Source of the DNA: Neelides folsomi
Taxonomy: Eukaryota; Arthropoda; Collembola; Neelipleona; Neelidae
Direction: 5' to 3'
Length of the DNA: 64,000 nucleotides
Assembly: GCA_034687125.1 (NCBI GenBank)
Contig: JAQGBZ010000010.1
Location: forward strand, 372,001 to 436,000
The notes under the pieces are model-generated. The model was not told the origin of the DNA. It ran no database searches and was given only the letters and a program-made list of their open reading frames with translations. A program made the position numbers and the translations under genes. Of the stretch, positions 46,669 through 61,600 are shown piece after piece. Position 1 is the first letter of the stretch. Each line of letters begins with the position of its first letter.

Positions 46669-49600
46669 CTGTTAAAAATAAACAATGAATTAAATTACAC
46701 CTTTTCGCGTTAGTTAAATTTACAAACAATGCTCATGCAGCATTCAATTAATGGAAAATTAAATCCTAAATTGCAAAATAATACTTAAAAAATTTCATTC
46801 CAACATAAACTCAAGTGAGGGTACTTAAAAATAAATAAATATCCAATCATTGTCAGCTATTGTCAATTTACAAATACAAATGTAATATATAATAAGGTAT
46901 TTAACTTTAACGATGTCGAGCCTACGAATAATGCATTCGTGTGTTTGCATGCTATAATATAACTTTAAGAAGAGCATTAAACTTTTGAGTATTATAAAAA
47001 AGAATGGTCATTCGGCAAAGTTGTTATATCAAGGGTGTAGGCAAAGCCCATTGAGGAAAGTAAAATGTGACTCTTAAGAGTCTCCTCCTTTAACGACATC
47101 AACACGAAGACAGAAAAACTGAAAGCCCTGTAAGTATTGTAAGTGGATTTTAATGCAAATTGGAATGAATTCATGCAAGTAGATGTAAATTAAGTATAAG
47201 GTTGTAAAAAGTAGACTGGAACATGAGGAGAAAACAATGTTATTGCATCATTAGGACTAATAATTTAACCACGAGGAGATAGGCGGAGATCGAATGAGGT
47301 TTATAGATCGAAATTGAATTTAGGTCCTTAGCAAAGGTGTGTATCAGATAATGGAACAGGAGGGTCATCATCATGGAGAGGAAAAGATGATTATGAGGAA
47401 GAGGAGATGAGTGTAATGAAGAAAAACCCACAAAGGAATTACGTCCCTATGGCAGGAAATGACCGAAGGGGATCTACCTACTCGAACATGGAGAAAACAA
47501 AAAGGCCAACTACCAGGATCACATTAGCCAGAGAACAAAAAGCTCACACGTAGAGAGATAAATTGCCTGATTTTATGCCTTTCTCTCCTCGTCAAGTATG
47601 TTACATTGGACATATGGGAAAAGGTTATCCCTCGTTCTTTCCATCAATCAAAACACAATGATTCAATTTCTATAATTCCATATTTTACGCTACTTATCAA
47701 TCATAAAGAATTCTCCCTACTTACAAATTCAAATTCTTCGTTTACCTAACTATAGAATTATTCTCATCATCACATCTCTCAATTCCTTTATTCAAATAAG
47801 TAAAACATTACTGCATGTGAGTGAATGAATAGAAAATTAGAATTTTTTATATAAAAAATATAAATAACCATAATGGCGTCAAATTCCTTACTTAAATATC
47901 TTGTAATTGCAATATTAAGACGTTAATCGAAAAGTTAGATAAGTTTGAATAAGACTCAATTGAGGTTAGTTGCTAAATGTATAAAATTCCATCTCTGTAA
48001 CTAAATTCCTTTACTGATCCCTATGCTTAAACCTTAAATGGAATAAATATTTCCTAAAGTGGTTCTCGAATTTATTTCTGAATGCATTGGACATAATAGG
48101 ATTTCAAAGAATAGGCTACGAATTATTGGGCAGCATCATTTGTCTGAATCTCATTGTAATAATATGTCACTTTTATCTTGATCAGTCAATAGGTAAAATC
48201 AAAGGATGAGGAATAACAATGGGAAAGGAAACGGAAAAGAAACCTTGTATAGGGCCAACATGCTTTACAGATAATCGCTCTACTTTACATCTCCCATCAA
48301 CTACAACAATAGGATGAGGTAAAAAGGGAAGCGAACGGAGTTTGAAGTTCAAGGCAGAAAAAGTGATAAACTTGATCCATGTGCATGAATACAAGTGTAA
48401 GTATTTATGTACGAGTTCTTGAATCTTAAATTAAAATAACAATAAAGCCATCGAATGCACTTTAAAATATAAAAAACACGAGACACAGCAAACACAAACG
48501 AATGTGAGCGAGAGTTTAAACCGACTTACATTTCACTCCTGATTGACGTTTGCATAAAACAAAAAATAAAAATAACATCCGTTTAGATTTTGTGTTCTTT
48601 AACCTCCTGAGCATTTAAGACGATACACTTCCTCCATTACCAAAAGTCAATGTCACAATTGTAGATCTTTGAAAGAATATCCTTTCATTATTGGAATGTA
48701 TTTTAAGTGTAAAAGCGCTTTAACATATTTATAGCCAATTTATGTAGATCGTTTAAATTTCAACAGCCTTAAACTTGAGTCGACCTTTACCTTTTAACAC
48801 TCTTGTAATCTCCTCACTTGATAATGAATTCTTTCAATTTTATCTTCAATTAATCACTAGAATTTAGAGAAAGGGTAAATTGTATTTACCTTAGTTGGCA
48901 AACGAAGATAATTTTAATAGCTCCATTGGGAAAAGAGAAATAAAGTTGTTATCAGGGAAAACATTTCCCATTTTGGCTAAAGGCCCAATACCAAACCTAA
49001 ATTAAGTTATATACACAGATACACACGTAACAATATAAGTGGTGAATAAATTGCCATTTGACGGTGGTTGAGGATGAAAGTCTTTTCCCAAATCGCCATC
49101 TTTCTTACAAATCGAAACTCCGAGTCCAACTCCTTCACCCCTAAGGACTTGAACGAAGACAATAGAATTGAGAGAATGGCTCTCTCGGAACTTGAAATTA
49201 AATGGCATTAAAAGAAACTAAAGTAATCAGACTCTTTTGATAAATGAGCAAGTCAGAGTGCGAGGAAAGAGTGTGGAAAAGCTTAATTTATTTACTCTTC
49301 TTTGTTGTATGCATTCTTTTTAATAAAAAACCTCTTTTGTAGACAATGAAAAGAAGATAGCAGAATAAATAATGTTTTGATCCTATTAACATATCCTAGA
49401 ATGAGCAATTTCAAAGATCGTACATTTAGGTAATCCATTTACTTCATCCGGCTTCAAAGGACAAAATGTGGGGAAATGAATACAGTTTGGCAAATAAACT
49501 TAAGGTTATAATTAAGAGGACGAATAAAGCTTATATAAGGATGTCTCTGTGAGTGAGGATGTTACGGAAGTTATAAGGAACAGAGAAAGAAAAAATGGAC

Positions 49601-52600
49601 GGTAGAGAATAGTGAGAGTTGAGGCACTTGGCCTGACGGTATCGATTTCTCTCTTGCTCTCCCTCCTCACCGACCTCCGGTTGTCGGAGATATTGTGAGG
49701 AAGTGAGCACGTTGACTCGGTTCTCCCTCCTACACTCATAAGCCAAGAATCGGTTGGTCTCGACATTCATGTAAGTATGTAGCGTGAGAGCATATCCGAG
49801 ATCTCGTGTCCAGGAGAGTTTTGGAGGGAAGTTGAGTCTCGTTGAGCTCAGCCGTCGAAGGAAGAATGCACATATTTGTAATACTTATAGATTGAACCTC
49901 CAGCCAGAGAGCTCCTCGGAGGGAGTGCAAAGGCGAGGAGACGAGTTCACCGGATCCATACTACGGGGGAGGAAGAGCCTCGAGCAGATCCCATCTACCT
50001 CATCCACGTAGTCAATAATACCACTGGCTCTGGAGCCACTGCATTTATATTACTAGGGAAGGAACAACGGGTTGAAAATATCATCCTGATGCGAATCTCT
50101 TACAATCAAGGAGCACACCTTATCTCACGACAATTCAAGACTACTGCAGGCATTTAATATTATTAACTTTCAATTCCCTCCTACACACCGGGACTTCTTT
50201 TATTCCAACTGGCCCTTCAATCATTTGTATTATTTAGTGAGCTTCTTTAATTTTCCAGAGAGAAATTTGAATAGGAAAACGGCCCGAAAAGGAAATTCAA
50301 TTTACAATTGTTATGAACCTGGTAATATGAAAATGATTAATGAATTTGTATGGCATCATGGGTATTTCTTCTGATTTACTTCTGTAGATTTTTTTAAAAA
50401 GACATGGAATTGTTGTAATGTGCGAAGCACATGAAGTGGTATTTTTCTATTAAATTTATACAGAAGGATAAAAGGAGACTTCTTAAGGTTTCCTTAAAAT
50501 TCCTTACTTTAAATTATGCAAGCAATTTCATTTATTTTTCCTTGAGCAATTTTCATCTAAATCTTTCAACGTTTTTCATCTTGAGAAGAATGTCTATTAT
50601 TGAAAGGGAGTGAAAGGATGAATTAAATCAAAACATAGTAGGGAAAATTACAAATGCTAAGAGAAAAGTGCTCCTATTTTTTCCTACCCTTTTCCTTCTA
50701 TCCATTAAATAACATCCATTATTTATGCTTTAAAACGAAAATTAATTTCATTATATATTCATAGAATTTTAAATTCCACTTTTCTTTTCCTTATGAAGTA
50801 CTAAAAACCGAAAAGATCGATCAATCCATCAATGAATAAATGCGTACTTCAATTGGGGTAGCAGGTGCTTTAAATAGTTGTTGCTACGTGTATCGGAACC
50901 ATTTTACTCACAAGTCCTCAGTAAATGTCAAATTATAAATATTACGATATTGAAGGTAAATTTCATGGCTTGTGCTATGAATAGTTAAAAAAGAAACGGG
51001 CCATTTTTCTTTAGATTTATCAGTTCTCAGGTGTCTCTTAGTGGTCATCTGAGGCGAGTCGTAACCGAAGGGGTGTTGGGGATTTAAAGAATGAAAGAAG
51101 AAGTGTGACACGAAAAGAGATAAAGAACCCTTGATGAAAAGGGGACGAGAGTCACGAGGACCACAACAAAGAGTCGGATCATAAACAAAGGTAATAAGGG
51201 GAGACCTTTATTCCTTCTTCCGCGGTGGCCTTCTCAAAGGGGCTCGTATAAACTTCCTCAATATTACTATAAATTGAGGCGACAGAACTGGGGAGAACCA
51301 GGCGTATGCAAACAGTGGAGTTGAGCATATGGATAGTTTAAAATATTTATCTAGATACAATACCATATACATATTAAAATGCATATGAAATCTGCATGGA
51401 TATAACTATCTAAACTAGTTCAAAAAGCCATGTTATTTCAAAAGGGGCTCTTTAAACCCTTTATAACTCTCATTTTCTTTCCCATAAACCCATATGAAAA
51501 AATTCCTTATACAGAGGAAATATAAGCAGATGAAATATGGATGATAATATGAAACCTTTATTTAATGATATACAATTTCTAAAACGAAATGTTCATATAA
51601 ACCTATAAAGTTGAAACACACAATTCGGAATTGGAATGAAACAGAATACTCGTGCTCAAGTGTACAAGTGAATGAGATATAAAAGGGAAGGTATTAGTAC
51701 GAGTGGATAGAAATTCATATTTCCATTCAGGATAGATATAACTTGGAATATATTTTATCACCCTCGTTAAAGGGCACGCGACACATCGATTCATAGAAAG
51801 AGCTCCCACAGAAAAGGACGAGGGGGCAGAAATGAAAAAGAATTTTTTTTCTAAACTTCGTCCTTTCAAATCGAGTACCAGTCGAACGAATTGAGTATCC
51901 AGATTTCTATATAATCATAACGAGAGCTGAACCCCGATTTTTCTCCACCCGGATGAGATGGAAATGAGGCTTGAAAGACAGCTAAGCTATGTTTGAAATA
52001 TCGAGCTCAACCAAACTCACACACGTACTTTCTCCAAGTGTTGAAAAGAAGTAGCGGTCGTGCGAGTTTTCAGTCAAGGGATCGAGGGAGAACATACGTT
52101 TCCATCTGGAAAACTTTGAGTGAGGAACAGATTTTTTATATCTATTATTTCTCTAACATTTCCCACTCTTAGGGAGAGCCTTCAGAATTTGTCAAATAAA
52201 ACCCAAGTTGTGGAGATTGGGAGGCGCGACTGTTAAGGAGGCGAAAGGAAATCCATCTTCATCAAGATCCTAAAGATTGATAGAATAAACGGCCATAGTT
52301 TTTCCCAATATAGACTTGGAAGGGCGAGTGAGGGAGACGATGATTATTATCCTCTACACGAGATTCATCGAAGGGTCCAAGACCCCTCGACACAGAACAC
52401 ACATCCTCACTTAGAGACACATAACCCGAACCCTTGGCCAATGAATCTACGTTGACGAGTTGGATGGGGCAGAGAGAAGGGATGATGTTGGGAATAAAAT
52501 CATTCACATCCTCTGGAACAGTTAAGGGATAGCAGAGATGAGAATCTCCCATCCCCATTTACTCTATCACATCTGTCTCACTCTATAAATACGGAACTCA

Positions 52601-55600
52601 TCCCCGCCCTCCCGAAACGACTTTCGTATCTCTTAAAATCACTCATATGTGTTATATAATACTTATATCTTATAGCATTGAGTAGTTAAGAGGGAAGGAT
52701 AAGAACTTTTACTAAACTATTCCCATTAGGACTAATACTATAAATCATTATTTTTCAAACCATCAGGTCCATTAACAGTATTATGTTACTTCAAAAAAAC
52801 TTGCCCTCTTGTTATACGCAGAGTATTAAAATCGAAAATAAAAATTGTTTGATAAAATTGTAAAATAATTCCTCAGATCAGCCAAAAGCTATAGGATTAA
52901 TGGTGAATTAAAAGAAATAAGGCTCGAACTTCGTTTTATTCCTAAGTATGAAATATTATTAAATCGAAATGGAGTTTTATGACATGAAGGAAGGAAGAGA
53001 ATAATTCAAGAAATTTGAAGGGAAGTATAATGTGAAAAGGAAGGAAAGTAGGAAAGTGGAAGCCAATTTAGGTTCATTTATTATTACACTAACCTAGCAT
53101 TCATCATTCCGACAGATCTCCGAATAACGGAAGAGAACTCAACCCAAATACAGGAGGCAGAACAACCAATTCAGTATCGATCCATCCCTATAATCATAAC
53201 TCTCTGACTGAAGAGTTCCATTGGAAAGGAACTTTCTTCTTATAATCCTACATTAATAATCGTGACGAGAACCTGAGTTTAAATGGTAAAGAAGAGAAAA
53301 TTGTGGAGAAACTACGCGTGCTTTCATTCCAATCGAATTTCAAATTCTTATCCTCATGTCTCTATTTCCATACTATTGGAGTAAAAGCAGTCATAAAATG
53401 TAGTTCATTAGTAGTAAAGAAAATCATGGTGTTATTGCAAACATTTCCTGTCAATTGTGTGGATTTATGTCCAATGCTAAATATATAATACGTAGTAAAA
53501 ATACATATAAGAGTTGCCATATTAAAAGACTATACACCCAATAAAAGTATTAAAAGACTTTAGCCAATGTAGGTCACTAATATCCAACAATATTGAAAAT
53601 AAACAAAGTAATAGAGTGCCTTAAGGTCGATTTTTCGATTACTTTCAAATGTTATTATATGCCCTATTATTGTTAATGCCTTTCTATCTATCTCAATTTT
53701 GACTCTATTTCCCATCAACGACCGGACTAAATAAGTACATTTCACAAATTGAGGAAATGAGAGATTAGAAACTCGACAAGCCTGGAAATAAATAAATATA
53801 GGATAGCAATGAATGAATCCCCTGAGAATCTGCTTTTGTTGTAATATAAAAGTTAAAAATTGTAATCCGTCAAGGGATTGAAATGAAGTCCCGTCCGGTG
53901 AAGAGGCAAGGAAATGTACCTGTATTCATTCTTAATCCCCAAGCCATATAATTTTATATAGGAAACAACCCAAAGATTTAAATGGTTGGTGAGAGAGAGA
54001 GAGACCGAGTAATCCACTTTCATTTTTTCCTTTAAAAAATAAGCATATAATAGAAGGGAGAAGCAGTGTAGCGTAATGTGAGTGAATGTGGCTTCTCCAC
54101 CGGTTGTTTACTCTTTCTCCTTGTTAGTAATGAGGAGTAAAGCAGACAGAGCGAGAGAGTAAGCTCGGGACCTTCTAAATTTCTAACGATGGAAAAAAGG
54201 AATAATGGGGCAATCGAGTAGTTTGAAATTCCAGACAAGAGTCCACATCATCCTCCTCGTCATACTGATATGTACCATCCATGATATGAGAGTATTCTAA
54301 TCGTGATTCGTGACCGATCTTCTCTCTAACTACAATATTCAAAGGGTATTGTTAACCACAGGATGGAAGGGAATTAAGATCAAATTATATTGAGCCATAG
54401 TACAATGAACGTTCGATATCCTCGGACATCACATGAGATTTCAAAGTTATGACCTTCATAAATTAATAAGGGTTGTATGCCTTCAGAGGAAACTAGAAAC
54501 CAATGAGCCTTTGTGCCTTATGAAAATAAGATGCGCGTATCATAAATAATAATAAATGCGATTTAAGCCGTAACTTAACCCATAGGGATGAATACTTTGT
54601 CTTAAAAGTATCAATTCTTCTTTGTAAAGAGCCAGAGACAGTTGATCAAAATTTTAAGGGTTGAAGAATCTCGGCTTTCATCATGGATCAAAGAACTTGT
54701 GGCATGTGTAAAGAGAAATGTGAAAAGATGATCCCTTGATACCTTCTTGGATTTGAAAGGTGCGAACAGGGAAGAGACAAGAAAAAAACTAATCAACATT
54801 GAACCCACATTACTCAACGAAGAGTCAGTGGGACTGGAAGTGAAGGGTTCTTACAAAGGTCTTGATGCCTTCAGCTTTTTATGTGAGACGGTTAAAGGGC
54901 TCTTCTCAGCTCTGATTGCGATGGATATCTTACACAATAGGGCTCATCAATAAGCCGTCATTGAGAGGGGGATGAATCGTCAACTTTTCTCGCCACCAAG
55001 AATGAGATTCCCCGAGAACAAATAATTCCTTGAGCACACAACCGAAGAGATCTCACATGACGCATTCAATCCCTTTCTTTACTCTGATAAACTTTATCAA
55101 TCAATCAACTCTCATTTGAAGGAATTCGAGGAATATTGCCATCCATGCATGATAAAGAAAGTGTTTCGTTTTTTTACTCTAAACGCTCACATTAGTTACT
55201 TAACGAGGTTCTTTAACCTCGCCAAACTAAATTTAACTCCATCTCCATCATTAGGAGGATCTTTGAGGAAAGAGGATCGTAAACAAATCCTGAATTTGAA
55301 TCCTAAACTTTGTCATCATCACTCATCCAGCCCTATTCACTCTGGAATTTGTCAGCAGAGTGAGAATTGATGATCGCACCCTCACCCCACTCATTGTTAA
55401 TTATCTCCAAGATCATGGCAGGAAGTTATTCTCAATATACACAATGCAATATTAGTTAGTTCTAACACATCATCCTTCCCCGCGTGCTTTATTCTTTTCA
55501 CCTTTCAGTCAAAATTCTTCTCGCATTACTTCCTAAATATTAATTAACAAAGTTTTTATCCTAGTGTTATGAGCTATCTAATCTTTGCATACGTTAATAC

Positions 55601-58600
55601 ATTGTTAAGAGAGTGATCATTCCTCATTTGAGTAATAAAAGTAAATTGTTCCTTTCTTTTTTGTGTAATTTACTTTTACTTGCGAGCAAGAGAGAAAAGC
55701 ACCTTTCCCCTCAAACAAAAGTTGAGAATTTAAGAAAGAGACAAAGTTGTGTTACAAGTAACAGCATGCATGGAGGAAAACTACTTTTATTACTTACTTG
55801 AACAGAAGAGATTCTCAACTTGGCTGGGAAAGGATCAAAAGCGTGGTGAAGAGGGAAGAAGTTTTCAAACAAGCAAATCTCATTCCCTTCCCTCATAAAT
55901 ACTAATGTTCCTTTTAGAGAAGAATTCATACTCAAAGTGAACTCTTCCGTCTCTTTCCCCGTTTTATGGAAATAAAGAAATTCCTTATGATGAAAAACTC
56001 TCAGCTCCCCTTAATATGCGTAGGCCCCCATTATAAAAACCATTTGAGTTTTAAATAGGAAAACTCAAACTCTGAATCAATAAAAACTTTCCATTTAAAT
56101 CATCCAACACTTTTGCCTCCATTGTTCCTTTAATTAGAGCCGTTTAAGGAAACAGTGTCATAATTAATGCACTAAAGAGTCGGCTGATAAGATGAGATAT
56201 GCGATTGTTAAATACCGCGTGGATTTTAGTAATTTGAGGAGTATTTCAACTTGTGCTACGATAGTAGGAGTATAGTGAGCGCGAGGGTCTTGAGGCACTG
56301 GAAAGAAGTGACGGTTGGAAGGGCCCAAGGCCAGTCTCTTCCCACCGTTGAGTTGACCCGAGGCAGCAGGTGGCTACCTCAGCCTCGATACCTCTCTCAT
56401 ATATGCATGGAACCTCGGCTACCTCCGACCTCCAATCTTACATGGGAACAGACAAATGAATTATAGGAGGAAACCAATGAACTTCACCCGTACGCAGTCA
56501 AGAAGATTAGCATTCAAATACGTTTCTCAATCCACAACCAAGCATATTTCATCCTTACATCCATTCTTCGTTTATGGACACATCAAAAATTCATTACACT
56601 GTTTCCTCTCACACACTTCATACCCCTTGTCACTACTCCGGAAAGTACAAGGGTCCTAAATATAAAATATACTACTCATTCCAGGTTCTTCTGTAAAGAT
56701 CCTCCATGAGTATTTTTTTAACTTGAAAAAAATTTTGAAATTGAATCCATGTGTTTAGTGAAGGAAATCGAAATTACAATCTTTTCAATTTCTTCATTAA
56801 GTGGATAATATGAAGAATGGAATTTTCCGTTGGCAGCCATCCCAATTGAGCAGACCGAGGAAGAATTGAAGACGGAATTACGAGTCAAGATGAAAGGAGG
56901 GGATTTGAAAATGAATAAGGAGTGTTGGAGAATCCTCGACACTTTATGACCATTCACGACCATAATTTACTTGAAGATTCTTTGTAATTATTGGAATTAG
57001 CAGGCCGTTAAGAGACCCCCTCGCAAAATAAAATATTCAATTCCCCTAAGAAGCGGATAAATCATTTAAGTTCATCAATTACTCTCAGCTCAATCTCTGC
57101 CTTCGTGAAAAGACCATCCTTCCCTCGTACCGTCATACCTGCATCGACGAGTTTGAAGAAGAATGAGTGAAGGGATTTTTGGAGGTGTGCAGGGTCCTTC
57201 AAGTATATGAGCCTTCGAAGATATAAGGAGGAGAATAAAAAAAGAGGCAAGTACAGGTACCTCGGATGAATGCAAAAGGATCGCTTCAACTACCTGTCAA
57301 ACTCTTCATGGTCCTCATCTCTTCTCCGAAGATACCACTATGGGTTCTATGGGCTTGTGGAGAATAAGCTTCCATACTCAAAATAGTTTTATATGAAGCT
57401 CGTAATATAAAATACAAGTACAATGTAAAAGAAAGATATATATGAGGTAGTTAAAAAACCTAAGGGCTCTCAAAAATTCATATACCACAAATAATACAAG
57501 AATGTTCTTTTTTAAAGATTTGTACAAGATAGCTTCAAAAACTACCAACGTGTTCTTCTATGTTCATATACTTACCTACATTTTGCACACATTGAAAAGA
57601 AATGGAGTTATACCTACTAAAATTCTCCATCTTATTTTATATCCCTCTATAACTTAAAATATTCGCAAAAATTCTATTTCTTGCAAAATTCTCGTTTTTT
57701 TAAATGGCTCTCAAACTAAACAATATATTCTATTATGATATCAATTTATGACAAGTATAGTCAAAAAGATGAAAAAAACTTTTGAACAATATGCCGTTGT
57801 ACCTCTCCCCAGGAGAAAAGTGAATGATGGCGTCACAAGATCACCGGGCTTCTCTGGTTAAAAGTGAAGACTTCAACCCTTTGCTGCCACCCAACACCTG
57901 ACTTATTTCATTGAAAAGAGGGGAAGCGACGGAAATTCACGCACAATGTCCAACTGCTCTCGCCGCATTGTATTGAGATATTTAAATGAAAAGAGAACGA
58001 GTATAGTAGATGGAAAAATGCATAAAAGTAACCCAACCGATACATCCTCATCCTTTTCGAACACCGCTTCCCGTCTCTACCGACCACTAAGCACATTTTA
58101 TTTTACTGGATAGTAACAAACAATTTTTTTATTCCACGACTTTTTAAACTTTTTTCTTCAATTTAACTTCATTTCCTTCCCGTTGTTAGATAAGTTTAAA
58201 CCCCCTTTCTAACATTCTAAAATGCTCTCATGCCTCACCTATACAAATACCACTCATATACACCTGAATATTTATTATGGCGCAGATGTGCTGTAAAAAG
58301 TTAAACATGTGGATCATACAAAGATCCAATTTGGTTCAATTTAATACACTGCAAACTTCTCCTCAGAATAAACAATTTTCTGCAAGCCATTTTCATCCCA
58401 TAAATTACGTAGTTCATTATTAATTAAAATGGTTTTCAAACTCGCATCATAAGATATATTACAAGCTAAGTTTGCTTTTGCTTTTCTTACATGCTTACTT
58501 ATACATAATTGCATTTTCTGCCCTAAAGGGAGTGAAGTACCAATGCATAAATTTAATTGGTACATGTTCTTCATGTATTGGGAGTATGATAAGGCTTGCC

Positions 58601-61600
58601 AGTCTACCCGTTCATACATAAACACCATCGAAAAAAGTCAGACAATCGCCAATTACAAGTTTGGATTCTTTTATGAACGCAATCAAGGCAGTACAATGTG
58701 CATAGGGAGGACAATGAGACTGGAACTGTATCGTCGGTCGTTTGCTGGGAAAATTCATGGTTTCAGGAATAAAAGATTGGTGGGTACTTTGAGAAAACAG
58801 AGAAGAGGAAGGACCATCTGTCGTTTGAATTAATCGGGAGTGAGGATGAGTCTGGAGACTTATGTCTTTAACTCCCACCACAATGCACAAGGAAGAAAAG
58901 GCGACCACACTTAATTTGCTCTTCCCATCTTTCCACAACTGTTGGGAAACAATAGAGCTCTCTACCTGGAATCCCTTCAGTATTTCTCAAGTTGGGAAAG
59001 TCTGAGGTTCCCTTTGACTTCCAATTGCCAAGAAAGCTTAATTTCCGTATATGGTATTTACTTTCTCACTCAATCTCGTCCTTTGTTATATGCTCTAATC
59101 TCAGTTACAAAGACCTCGACCCCGCCTCATGGTGCAATTCAAAACAAAAGCATAGGGATATATGGCAAATGAAATAGATTGAGAATAGAATGAAAATGAG
59201 TCAGCTCTGAGACCTCCAGAAGCATGAAAAGTCTCGAGTAGCTAATGTGTTCAGAGGATCTACCTCTGAGCCAATTTAATGGAACAATGAGCTGGGACCT
59301 TTATTGAAAAGGCGACGAGGGTAAGTGAGCCCCAACTCAAAGACTTAATAAAAGACAATCATCATCCTCCCCCTCCTCTGAATGTAAGAGGGCCAGAGTG
59401 GCTGCTTCAATTCAAATACTTGGGCCATTCGCCCTTTCCTTCGTCTCCTTTTAAAATCACTCAACCTGCCAAAAATAAAATGGAGGAACCCATTTTCAAA
59501 AAATACTTCTTTCAAGAAATCAACGTCCGCTTCAATCTTCACGCTCTTCTATTCCATTACGTCGTCGAACCCCCTCAATTATTACGACTCAACAGGAGAT
59601 GGAAAGGAAACGCTCATTCTTATTAAGAATTTACACTCACTCTCTATGGGAAATCTTAAATACGAATATTAGACCCTTATGGATTTATTACTTTGTCCTC
59701 TCAAACCCATTTGTTCATTCATGGGTCAACTTTAAATCCAACTTGGATTAACAATGGGAATTCAAAGACGGAATTTTTCAAATACTCAAAGAAGATTAAA
59801 GAAAAGGTTCAAGTTTAAAGAAAAATTTTAGCCGAATTGACATGTCATGACAGCTCATGTAATAAGTAGAGTAGTAAATTCTTAAATTATTTATCATTCA
59901 CCTTCTAATACTTTCAATTTGTCAAACTTTATTTCTTGCAATATATGGCTTAACTTATATTCTAACACATATTTCATGATCTATCAAATACTTTAACTCT
60001 AATAGCTCCCAGAGCTCCTCATATGTAATACTTTGGAATTTCTCTAACTCGGTTCTCGAATGACTTCACCTCAAGGCACGTGAAATAGCTGAGCAAAAGA
60101 GAGCAACTTGCATATGCATAATTTGTATTCCACCCTGGATATTAATGCGTGAGTGACATATGCAACCCTTGAGCAAGTTTAAGATTTCCATGTGACAGAA
60201 GGAATGAAGCCATAGAGAGCTCGTTGACTCGAACTTCCCTAAGCCCACAGCTTCGACGAAGAATTTCCAGTAAAAGAATCTCCCTCTTTTCTTAAATTTT
60301 GGATGAAATGTTTGTTTATGCTTCTAGTTCCCTTTGGCCTGTCTCTCGTTTAGAGCCCTCAGATGCCATTTGGCCCACAACGTCTTATTTAAATAGGCAT
60401 GAGGTATGAAGTTTAAAATATTCTATATCTCTCGACGCAAAGCAAGATGGAGTTTAATGGCTCTGTCGAAGGCTTATTTAAATTCAGGGAGCGGAAGGCA
60501 CACTACCTTCCTCTCAAACCGTGATTGGAAGAGGATGCGACCGGAAAAGCAAAGAGCCCCAGACTTTTTACTCATATTAAGCCATTAAATAATATTTTTT
60601 CACTTTAACCATTTGAGCCCCAATGGGTTCGTGAAAAGTGGAAATGATAGAAAGAGCTGTCCATTTTTTTTAAAAAAAGGAATACGAGTCAGTGTGTGGA
60701 TTCCATTTGGCGTAATAACAATACACCATTTTCCTCAGGGGAAGAAATGGGTTCTTGGTCTTATGAATAGAAGACACGATTAGTGCAAGGTGGCTTAGTA
60801 ATTAAAATCAGTATTCTTTCCAAGTCCCTCCATTTAGCATGTTGGGAGTTTGACTCTCAAAATTCATCCGATGCTCAACCTTCCCATCATTTCAAACACG
60901 AAGAAGTGAATTGAAATTACACATACATACGAGGGGTCCTTACACGGTCTACTGGACAAAACCAAGGAAGAATTTTTCCTCCTCAAACACACCTTTTAAT
61001 CACGCTGTCGAGATTGACGCCTTATAATAATACATAGGATGCTATTATTTTATCCTTATCCAACCATCTCCCTTCCATGTTACATGTTTCTCCGCTTATC
61101 ATTGGAACTTTAGTGGGACATAAGGAGGAGGAAAGAGGCAATGTCGTCTATCAATGTAATAGAGGCGATGGGGAACTCCGGGGCAGTGAGGGATTCTCAA
61201 ATAATGACCTATTAGTGTCAGGCATCCCCAAGACCCAAATGAAGAAGAGCAACTCCGAGGGAAGGTTAAGTATAAAAAATAGAATAATGAGATTGAGTTC
61301 GGTTAAAATGCACTTTTACTAGATTGGGAAATCGAAGATGCGGATGAAAATATGAAGATTAAGGAACAAGTCACGATGTTAGTACCTAAGAACACTAAGA
61401 AGGTACAACAAATAAGTGTAAAAAATACCCATCGACTACCTTACATTCTAAATAAAATGATACAGTGCGTAATAAGTGGCGATTCAGTCTTGTTAAATAT
61501 TGAAATGAGCCACCCAATTGACTCAATTTAAGGAAGGAAGTTTCACTCATCCTCTTCAGCTGTCTCACTCAGTCAGAATAAATATCTTGGCCTAACTATA

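Noticed and set aside
53991-54004. GA dinucleotide run
   Set aside because: A short microsatellite; too small to suggest function on its own.
57062-57289. Minus-strand open frame of 75 codons in the 5' intron
   Set aside because: Low-complexity hydrophobic and leucine-rich sequence with no cadherin motif or other recognisable domain.
60780-60880. tRNA-like stretch with TGGCTTAGTAA (A-box-like) and GAGTTTGACTC (B-box-like) about 50 nt apart
   Set aside because: The boxes deviate from consensus, the T arm pairs poorly in canonical register and I find no acceptor stem. At most it is a decayed tRNA-derived repeat.
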